From: Clostridiales bacterium
GTDB taxonomy: Bacteria; Bacillota; Clostridia; Oscillospirales; Acutalibacteraceae
Assembly (NCBI GenBank): GCA_019421725.1
Contig: JAHZES010000140.1
Span: forward strand, 1-5,432
Length of the DNA: 5,432 nt
Direction: 5' to 3'
The position numbers and the translations under genes were made by a program. The notes beneath the pieces were generated by a model. It was not told where the DNA came from. It saw only the letters and a list, made by a program, of their open reading frames with translations, and searched no databases. Every line of letters starts with the position of its first letter. The stretch's first letter is position 1. Below, piece by piece: positions 1-4,716 of this stretch.

Positions 1-373
1 AATCCATTACAACAACACGGCGTTCCGGATACTTAGCCTTCAGTTCGTCCGCCATCATCTGCGCAACGTTGCAGGTGCCGCTCAGCGCAGAGGAAAAAGC
101 AACATAAAGCAAATCTTCTCCGGCGGAGAGCACCTTTTCAAAAGCATCTCTGCAGGTTTCCGCATTTAATGCCGCCGTTACCAGCACATCTCCGCTGCGA
201 AGCATCGTATAAAATTTTTTGTTGTCAGTTTTTTCACCCTTCACATAACTGGTGTATTCCTTCATCCCGTTTCGCACGGTCATGGAAAGCACCGTAATGT
301 CAAGTTCATCGATTAATTCATCCGTCAAATTGCAGCAGGAATCGGTTATCAGAGCAAAGCTCATGCGGTTCAT
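1..373 (-). CDS. DegV family fatty-acid-binding protein, N-terminal part (runs off the window)
   Basis: This is the N-terminal 124 residues of a DegV-family protein; the rest lies beyond position 1. DegV proteins bind a fatty acid between two domains, and some act as the binding subunit of bacterial fatty-acid kinase. Visible hallmarks are the opening strand ending ITDS (residues 9-12) followed by CCNL, then an ATAALN-like segment where many homologues have TSQPS (here TAALN, 66-70). The FSSALSGT loop (93-100) matches the family's SSxLSGTY signature. The family is usually about 280-300 aa, so less than half is seen. The start is the ATG at 373, with AAAGGA 10 nt upstream overlapping the stop of the preceding gene. 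An in-frame ATG at 364 is a possible alternative. The stop of the upstream membrane-protein gene is only 7 nt away, suggesting translational coupling. The family call is firm; the bound lipid and cellular role are unknown here. Confidence 0.9.
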   Translation of the reverse strand, partial: MNRMSFALITDSCCNLTDELIDELDITVLSMTVRNGMKEYTSYVKGEKTDNKKFYTMLRSGDVLVTAALNAETCRDAFEKVLSAGEDLLYVAFSSALSGTCNVAQMMADELKAKYPERRVVVMD

Positions 374-380
374 CTTCCTT

Positions 381-1178
381 TCATCCTTTGTTTTGCCCCG
401 GCATATCGGCGCTTTTTTGAGTCGGTTCTTTTATTTCTTCCGATTTTGTTTCTGTTGTGTCCGCTCGATCACCCTGCAAAACGGGAGAGCTGTTTTCGTC
501 ATTACGGCGATTCCGTCTGATCGCAAAAAAGCCGACAACAGACATTACCAGCGCGCCGAGCGCATCCACGATCAAATCCTCCATCGTGTCAGTAAGCGCT
601 TCCCGTCCTATCAGCATCTCTCCGCTTTCCAAACGGAACTTCTGCATGTTCAGCCCAAGGATCCCGTCAAAGGTGAATTCGTAAATTTCCCACAGGACGC
701 CAACCGCCGCCGCAAAGCAAAACGCAAACAGCGATACGAAGAGCGGCGACAGATTGATCTTGACATTTTTACTGCGGTTGAGCCGGTTGACAACTGAAAA
801 ACCGAGTGTACCAAGCATTCCACCGCTGAAGGTGTGCAGAATAGTATCCCAATTTTCAAAGCGGTAATAAAAGCTTCGTACCTCTCCCAGATAAATTGCA
901 CCATACAAAAAAACAAAAAACAGAATTTCCATGGAATCCGGAATTTCAAATTTCAGCTTCCGCTCCAGCATCATCGGCAGAAACATAATGACAGCACCGG
1001 CCGCACACTGCAGAAGCATGAGGACATAGTCGCTTTTCTGGCGGTATTCCGTATTAGCGGAATCGTCCGGTGCGACCGAAAGCATTACGGCGGCGTAGAT
1101 GATGGAAAGTACCAGCGATACAAATACAAACCAGAAAATTCCTTTTTTCCATCGTGATTTCGTGCTTTCCTTCAGCAT
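381..1178 (-). CDS. Six-helix membrane protein resembling the YjdF/DUF2238 family
   Basis: This is a 265-aa integral membrane protein of unknown function. Hydrophobic segments lie at about residues 13-36, 50-71, 83-100, 113-130, 143-164 and 202-220. A basic stretch (RRNRRN, 221-226) and a hydrophilic, charged tail of about 40 residues follow, probably cytoplasmic. Conserved-looking polar residues sit at membrane borders: WDTILH (W110, D111, H115), WEIYE (E164, E167) and a DTMEDLIVDALGA run (D197, D201, D205). The same order of motifs (D-x-x-x-H, then E-x-x-E, then spaced acidic residues before a GA) is what I recall of E. coli YjdF and Pfam DUF2238. The resemblance is from memory and distant. 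The RBS GGAGAGGAG lies about 6 nt before the ATG. The gene is 22 nt after pepV and 7 nt before degV, so it is probably co-transcribed. The spaced His/Glu/Asp set could bind a metal or lipid head group, but that is speculation. Confidence 0.85.
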   Translation of the reverse strand: MLKESTKSRWKKGIFWFVFVSLVLSIIYAAVMLSVAPDDSANTEYRQKSDYVLMLLQCAAGAVIMFLPMMLERKLKFEIPDSMEILFFVFLYGAIYLGEVRSFYYRFENWDTILHTFSGGMLGTLGFSVVNRLNRSKNVKINLSPLFVSLFAFCFAAAVGVLWEIYEFTFDGILGLNMQKFRLESGEMLIGREALTDTMEDLIVDALGALVMSVVGFFAIRRNRRNDENSSPVLQGDRADTTETKSEEIKEPTQKSADMPGQNKG

Positions 1179-1200
1179 TTGGCTCTCCTCTCCGTGCGGG

Positions 1201-2568
1201 TCATTCCTGCGTCATCATGCGATACATCGCTTCCAGGCAAATAACCGCATGGCGGCGCAGCTCCTCCGGGTCGCAATGTTCACCCGCCGTGTGCATTCCG
1301 CCGCTTTTTCCGCCGGTAAATTCTGCACCGAAGGCAACGCCGCGGCCTTGCAGCGCACGCGCATACGTTCCACCGCCGGTAGCATAAACCAGCGCCTTTT
1401 CCCCCGTGACATCCTCGTATGCGCCGCACAAAAGCTGCACAAGGCTGCTTTCCGGAGGAAGATAAAGCGGCTTTGCGTGATGCAGGATCCGGCACGAAAC
1501 TCCCGCCTGCTCCGCAGCCGCGCGCAAAGCGGCAATCAGCTCTTCGCCGTTTTTGGTGACCGGATAACGGATATCGCAGCCGATCCGAATGGCATCGTGA
1601 TCTGTTTTCAGATATCCGACATTCAACGTCAAACCGCCGGAAGGCTCATCCTCACATTTAACACCGAGAGAAGCGCCGTCCAGCTCACGGCCAATTTTTT
1701 CAGCGACAAAGTCACACACAGCGCTCCCTGTAGAACCCATGGCGTTCTTTAAAAGCTGCAGAAGCGCAGTCGCCGCGTTATTGCCCTTATGCGGCTCCAT
1801 AGCGTGCGCCGCCGCGCCGGAAACGATCAAATTGATTTCACCGCACGTTTCCATCACAGAAACACCGCACGGCGAAGTTGGCGCCAGCTTGCGCAGGCGC
1901 GCTGCCAGCTCATAATCGTTCGGCAGAGAAGCGGAAGCCTTGCCGACAACCGCATTGACCGCTTCTCCTCCGCTGACCGCAAAGCGGGCGATTTTCGGAG
2001 AAGAAAATTCAAATTGCAGAATTCCCTTTTCCCTGTTGCAGACGGTATATTCAGAATCCGGAGTAAAGGCCGCGCGCGGCAACGGATGCGCAGAAAAATA
2101 CTGTTCCAGGTCTTCCATTCCGTGTTCCTCGCCTGCACCGAAAATAACGCGCATTTCGCGTTTTCCGGTTATCCCGGCATCCTTCAGCGCTTTCAGGCAA
2201 TACAGCGCCACCACAGCCGGACCCTTGTCATCGGCAACGCCGCGCCCGAACCACAGCCCGTCCTGCTCTGTCAGCGTAAAGGGGTCGGTCTTCCAGCCGG
2301 TTCCTGCCGGTACGACATCTACATGCGCCAAAACAGCATCGTATTCCTCGCCGCAGCCCCAGGAGGCATGTCCGGCGTAATTCCCTGTATTCTCGGTTTT
2401 CAGGCCCATTTCTTCGGCACGGCGCAGAATAAATTCAAGGGCACGTGCGCTTTCCTCGCCAAACGGCTTACCCGGCCGTTCCTCTCCCTTAACAGAAGGA
2501 ATCGCGACCAGCGCCGCCAGATCCTGTTCTATCTGATCCCAGTCCTTCAGGATACGTTCTCCAAACAT
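1201..2568 (-). CDS. pepV: M20-family dipeptidase, PepV type (zinc metallopeptidase)
   Basis: This is a 455-aa cytosolic zinc peptidase of family M20, expected to hydrolyse dipeptides taken up or released during peptide breakdown. The active-site set is complete: H82 and D84 in AHVDVVP, D113 in GRGVADDKGP, the general base E147 with E148 in GAGEEHG, D171 in TPDSE, and H426 in MHTAGEH. The lid domain carries GAAAHAMEPHKG with H255, and DIRYPV with R334, both typical of PepV-like enzymes. Length fits the family (about 465-470 aa in Lactobacillus PepV). The start is the ATG at 2568, with AAGGGGAG ending 5 nt upstream. An in-frame TTG at 2586 would absorb that site into the coding sequence and is rejected. 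It is first in a probable three-gene unit read from the promoter near 2650. The family is sure; exact substrate preference (dipeptidase versus related M20 peptidases) cannot be fixed from sequence. Confidence 0.93.
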   Translation of the reverse strand: MFGERILKDWDQIEQDLAALVAIPSVKGEERPGKPFGEESARALEFILRRAEEMGLKTENTGNYAGHASWGCGEEYDAVLAHVDVVPAGTGWKTDPFTLTEQDGLWFGRGVADDKGPAVVALYCLKALKDAGITGKREMRVIFGAGEEHGMEDLEQYFSAHPLPRAAFTPDSEYTVCNREKGILQFEFSSPKIARFAVSGGEAVNAVVGKASASLPNDYELAARLRKLAPTSPCGVSVMETCGEINLIVSGAAAHAMEPHKGNNAATALLQLLKNAMGSTGSAVCDFVAEKIGRELDGASLGVKCEDEPSGGLTLNVGYLKTDHDAIRIGCDIRYPVTKNGEELIAALRAAAEQAGVSCRILHHAKPLYLPPESSLVQLLCGAYEDVTGEKALVYATGGGTYARALQGRGVAFGAEFTGGKSGGMHTAGEHCDPEELRRHAVICLEAMYRMMTQE

Positions 2569-2573
2569 GAAAA

Positions 2574-2579
2574 CTCCCC
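2574..2579 (-). promoter_or_regulatory. Ribosome binding site deciding the pepV start
   Basis: GGGGAG (within AAAAGGGGAG on the minus strand) lies 5 nt before the ATG at 2568. Because it falls inside the extended frame that begins at the TTG at 2586, it argues for the shorter 455-aa protein. Confidence 0.8.
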
Positions 2580-2610
2580 TTTTCAAAATTAATTAATGAC
2601 GCTCCCTTAA

Positions 2611-2633
2611 CCGAAAAAGCGTTGGCTCTTCGG
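2611..2633 (-). promoter_or_regulatory. Hairpin in the 5' leader of the pepV transcript
   Basis: On the minus strand CCGAAGAGC pairs with GCTTTTTCGG around a 4-nt CAAC loop. That gives nine pairs including one G-U, with one extra T bulged. It lies about 10 nt inside the predicted transcript start and about 32 nt before the ribosome binding site. An alternative longer pairing of AACC (2633-2640 side) with GGTT is also possible. No run of T follows on the minus strand, so it is not an intrinsic terminator for pepV. It may stabilise the mRNA or take part in leader control. I do not recognise a known riboswitch class. Confidence 0.45.
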
Positions 2634-2648
2634 CAGGTTACCTTTTTT

Positions 2649-2677
2649 ATTCTATCATAGTTTGCTCACATTTGCAA
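2649..2677 (-). promoter_or_regulatory. Sigma-A type promoter for pepV-DUF2238-degV
   Basis: On the minus strand, a -35 box TTGCAA (2672-2677; 4 of 6 to consensus) and a -10 box TAGAAT (2649-2654; 5 of 6) are separated by exactly 17 nt. A TGA immediately before the -10 gives the TGn extended -10 motif. Transcription should start near 2642, leaving a leader of about 74 nt before the pepV ATG. This is the best promoter match in the window. Confidence 0.7.
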
Positions 2678-2731
2678 AACAAAAGGCCAAAAAACACCCT
2701 GCTGCGATTATTTTTTGCAGAGCTATGGCTT

Positions 2732-2754
2732 TTTTGCGCAAAAGATGATAAAAT
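2732..2754 (+). promoter_or_regulatory. Likely coaX promoter region: -10 box with adjacent 12-bp palindrome
   Basis: A -10-like TAAAAT lies at 2749-2754, about 58 nt before the coaX ATG. The -35 position for a 17-nt spacer (TGGCTT, 2726-2731) is a poor match, so the promoter may be weak or need an activator. The spacer contains a perfect 12-bp palindrome, TTTTGCGCAAAA (2732-2743), placed where a repressor or activator dimer could bind. Function is inferred from position only. Confidence 0.35.
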
Positions 2755-2798
2755 AATAACGAATTGAGAGTATGCACCCTTTTGCAGCATACCGGTTC

Positions 2799-2803
2799 GG
2801 AGG
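2799..2803 (+). promoter_or_regulatory. Ribosome binding site of coaX
   Basis: GGAGG with 8 nt to the ATG at 2812. It selects this start over an upstream in-frame TTG at 2764, which has no such site and would add 16 residues in front of the conserved first beta strand. Confidence 0.85.
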
Positions 2804-2811
2804 TTTGCATC

Positions 2812-3582
2812 ATGATTCTTGCGCTTGATATCGGTAACACAAACATTACCATTGGTTGCTACAACGGCGATCGACTGAAATTTATTTCCCGCATGGCAAG
2901 CGATTCTTCCCGTATGGAAGATCAATACGCGATTGAGCTGCGGGATATTCTGGATATCAACGGCGTCTGCGCACAGGAAATCGAAGGTTCGATCATCAGC
3001 TCGGTCGTTCCTCCGCTGACGACCTACATTCGCCGCGCTGTGGTAAAAATTACAAAAACACATCCTTTACTGGTTGGCCCCGGCATTAAAACAGGGTTGG
3101 ATATCCGTATTGACAATCCCGCCTCTTTGGGCGCAGACTTTGTCGCCGGCTGCGTTGCCGCTCTGGATCGGTATCCGTGCCCTTCGATCATTATCGATAT
3201 GGGTACCGCAACCACATTCGCCGTGTTGGATGCGCAAAAGGCCATGGTGGGCGGCTGCATTATGCCCGGTGTGCGGATCTCTCTGGAGGCGCTCTGCGGC
3301 CGAACGGCGCAGCTGCCGCAAATCAGTCTTGAAGCTCCCCGCCGTGTAATCGGCAAAAATACAACCGATTGCATGGCATCCGGTTCCGTTTTAGGCGCCG
3401 CTGCGATGATCGACGGAATGTGCTCCCGAATTGAAGCCGAGCTGAAAGCCCCCTGTACCGTCATCGCGACCGGCGGGCTGGCTCATGTCGTGATTCCGCA
3501 TTGTACCCGTGAAATTTTTCTCGATGAAAATCTGCTTCTGGACGGTCTTCGCATGCTTTATCAGCGAAATCAGGAAAAATAA
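2812..3582 (+). CDS. coaX: Type III pantothenate kinase
   Basis: This is a 256-aa cytosolic kinase that phosphorylates pantothenate with ATP, the first committed step of coenzyme A synthesis. Type III enzymes belong to the ASKHA fold, need a monovalent cation and resist CoA feedback. Visible motifs are the phosphate-1 loop DIGNTN (6-11), GADFVAG (107-113) with the presumed catalytic D109, and the phosphate-2 motif DMGTATT (129-135). Further along are GGCIMPG in the mid-region and ATGGLA near the C terminus. Length matches the usual 255-260 aa. One oddity is that the residue after D109 is Phe, where the classic GADR motif has Arg. The start is the ATG at 2812, with GGAGG 8 nt upstream and the protein beginning directly at the first strand (MILALDIGNT). 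The gene is divergent from pepV and 173 nt upstream of a probable pantothenate transporter, which supports the assignment. Confidence 0.95.
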   Translation: MILALDIGNTNITIGCYNGDRLKFISRMASDSSRMEDQYAIELRDILDINGVCAQEIEGSIISSVVPPLTTYIRRAVVKITKTHPLLVGPGIKTGLDIRIDNPASLGADFVAGCVAALDRYPCPSIIIDMGTATTFAVLDAQKAMVGGCIMPGVRISLEALCGRTAQLPQISLEAPRRVIGKNTTDCMASGSVLGAAAMIDGMCSRIEAELKAPCTVIATGGLAHVVIPHCTREIFLDENLLLDGLRMLYQRNQEK

Positions 3583-3599
3583 ACACCATTTGACCCGGT

Positions 3600-3704
3600 A
3601 TAAAAAGCTTGGGGTCGTTCGGGCTTTTGCCCTACCGGTCGCTGCGGAGCCTTTTGCCCGCAAGCGGTTTCCTGGCGGCATGACCGTAATTCCCCGCTTT
3701 TTAT
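3600..3704 (+). promoter_or_regulatory. Structured element between coaX and panT (cis-RNA or palindromic repeat)
   Basis: This 105-nt spacer element folds on paper into a closed multi-arm structure. The ends pair: ATAAAAAGC (3600-3608) with GCTTTTTAT (3696-3704), then GGGG (3611-3614) with CCCC (3692-3695), leaving TT bulged. Inside lie three arms. GGGC-TTTT-GCCC is at 3621-3632. A long arm pairs 3635-3638 with 3671-3675 and CGCTGCGG (3640-3647) with CCGCaAGCG (3658-3666). A small CGG/CCG stem is at 3676-3686. Competing pairings exist: CCGGTA (3595-3600) with TACCGG (3633-3638), and AAGCGG (3662-3667) with CCGCTT (3694-3699) followed by T's, the latter terminator-like. This could be an attenuator or riboswitch for the vitamin transporter, or a dispersed miniature palindrome. 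I match it to no known class. The structure is seen; the function is inferred. Confidence 0.5.
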
Positions 3705-3741
3705 CATACATTATGCGCTGCATCCGAACCGGAGCAGCAGC

Positions 3742-3747
3742 AGGAGG
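3742..3747 (+). promoter_or_regulatory. Ribosome binding site of the ECF S component gene
   Basis: AGGAGG, a full consensus site, lies 8 nt before the ATG at 3756. The in-frame TTG at 3750 is only 2 nt away and is therefore not the start. Confidence 0.85.
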
Positions 3748-3755
3748 AATTGAAT

Positions 3756-4367
3756 ATGAAAAAAAAGCAGATCGTTTACCTGACGCAGCTCGCGCTGCTT
3801 TCCGCCATTGTATGGCTGATGGCGTTCACGCCCATCGGTTACCTGCATACGGCCGGGCTTGAGATCACGTTTATCCTGATCCCGGTTATTGTGGGCGGAA
3901 TTGTCCTTGGCCCGGCAGCCGGCTCCGTTCTTGGCTTACAGTTTGGTATTACCAGCTTTATTCAGTGCTTCGGCATCAGCTTTTTCGGCGCTGCTCTGCT
4001 TTCCATCAACCCGCTTCTAACGTTTTTGCTCTGCATTGTGCCCCGTACTTTGATGGGTTTTCTGGTCGGCGTTATTTTCCGTGCATTGCAGCGGGCAGAC
4101 CGATCTCCGGCAGGCATCCTTTCCTTTTCTATCTCTTCCCTGTGCGGTGCGCTGCTGAACACCATTTTCTTCATGGGTTTGGTGATCTGCTTTTTCTGGC
4201 ACACGGAATACATTCAGTCCATTTGCAGCGCTCTGAACGCCTCCAACGTTTTACTTTTCGTCATTTTCTTCGTCGGCGGCAACGGCGCAGTCGAGGCTGC
4301 TGTTTGCTTTGTTCTCGGCACGGCGATTTCCAAAGCGCTCGTGGCTGCGAACCGCCGTCTCCAATAA
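3756..4367 (+). CDS. panT: ECF transporter S component, probable pantothenate importer
   Basis: This is a 203-aa very hydrophobic protein with about six membrane helices: roughly 5-24, 36-52, 54-72, 78-108, 121-147 and 166-195. It is the substrate-binding S component of an energy-coupling factor transporter. The shared energising module (two ATPases and EcfT) is encoded elsewhere. Helix 1 carries AxxxA (A13, A17), the small-residue motif by which S components contact EcfT. The segment IPVIVGGIVLGPAAG (42-56), then FGITSFIQCFG (63-73), then INPLLTFLLCIVPR (84-97), is the pattern I recall from PanT-like proteins (COG4684). Length fits S components (about 170-210 aa). The start is the ATG at 3756 with AGGAGG 8 nt upstream. 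The adjacent pantothenate kinase gene supports vitamin B5 as substrate. The S-component call is firm; the substrate rests on context and remembered family resemblance. Confidence 0.85.
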   Translation: MKKKQIVYLTQLALLSAIVWLMAFTPIGYLHTAGLEITFILIPVIVGGIVLGPAAGSVLGLQFGITSFIQCFGISFFGAALLSINPLLTFLLCIVPRTLMGFLVGVIFRALQRADRSPAGILSFSISSLCGALLNTIFFMGLVICFFWHTEYIQSICSALNASNVLLFVIFFVGGNGAVEAAVCFVLGTAISKALVAANRRLQ

Positions 4368-4399
4368 TATTGCTGCAGGATATGCAACCGACACTATAC

Positions 4400-4449
4400 T
4401 CAAAAGAGGGTTTCAAACCGGTTTTCATCGGTTTGAAACCCTCTTTTGA
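4400..4449. terminator. Bidirectional intrinsic terminator between convergent genes
   Basis: A perfect 21-bp inverted repeat pairs 4400-4420 with 4429-4449 around an 8-nt loop (GTTTTCAT). Each arm starts with an A-rich end (CAAAAGAGGG), so either strand's transcript ends its hairpin in CUCUUUUG, giving a U-rich 3' side in both directions. It lies 32 nt after the panT stop and 13 nt after the stop of the small membrane protein gene on the opposite strand. It should therefore end both the coaX-panT and the prfC units. Confidence 0.85.
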
Positions 4450-4462
4450 ATCATCGGCAAAA

Positions 4463-4669
4463 TTATTGATTTTCGCCGTTGTCATCCGTTTCAGACGAAC
4501 CGCTCTGACCTTTTTTACGGTTATTGAGCACCATAACAATTGCAGCGACAGCCAGAGCAACCACCGCAACACCGAGTATCACAAGCCAGATCCAGGTATG
4601 ATTATTTCCTCCTGTTTCGGGAGCTAAAACACCGGCAACCGCCGCATTCTGCAAAAGCAGCTTTTTCAT
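4463..4669 (-). CDS. Small single-pass membrane protein (68 aa) with APETG stretch
   Basis: This is a 68-aa protein of unknown function. It has a short N-terminal segment (MKKLLLQNAAVAGVL), then APETG at residues 16-20. One strong transmembrane helix covers about residues 26-48, followed by NNRKKG (49-54) and an acidic, Ser/Asn-rich tail to residue 68. Motif, helix and basic residues together mimic the C-terminal sorting signal of LPxTG wall proteins. However, Leu-Ala-Pro replaces Leu-Pro, there is no exported domain in front, and the tail is longer than in true sorting signals. A plain single-pass protein with a cytoplasmic tail is therefore more likely. Coding status is supported by AAGGAG 7-8 nt before the ATG, a clean TAA, and a terminator right after. 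It follows the prfC stop by 47 nt on the same strand and probably shares its transcript. Confidence 0.7.
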   Translation of the reverse strand: MKKLLLQNAAVAGVLAPETGGNNHTWIWLVILGVAVVALAVAAIVMVLNNRKKGQSGSSETDDNGENQ

Positions 4670-4716
4670 GATATCACTCCTTCTCGTTTTCTCTATCCTT
4701 CAGCACCGGCTCCGCG

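Noticed and set aside
1099..2592. Long open frames on the plus strand opposite pepV (1099-1752 and 1789-2592)
   Set aside because: They are antisense shadows of the M20 peptidase gene, whose complete metal-binding set shows the true strand. Their translations have no family features.
2608..2648. Intrinsic terminator on the plus strand
   Set aside because: The hairpin is separated from the T-run by about 10 nt, and no plus-strand gene lies upstream to need it.
2764..2811. Extended coaX start at a TTG, adding 16 residues
   Set aside because: The ATG at 2812 has GGAGG at 8 nt and puts the conserved first strand at the N terminus, as in the family. The upstream TTG has no suitable site.
3391..3723. 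A 110-codon minus-strand open frame antisense to coaX and the spacer
   Set aside because: It is antisense to the conserved coaX C terminus and shows no domain. The spacer part is better explained by the structured element.
3509..3862. A 117-codon open frame on the plus strand spanning the coaX end, the spacer and the panT start
   Set aside because: It overlaps two well-supported genes in another frame, has no ribosome binding site at its start, and its product has no recognisable domain. Its openness follows from the palindromic spacer.
4368..4462. A minus-strand open frame through the terminator hairpin (4261-4572)
   Set aside because: It crosses the perfect hairpin, overlaps panT on the other strand and the small membrane protein in another frame, and shows no family features.
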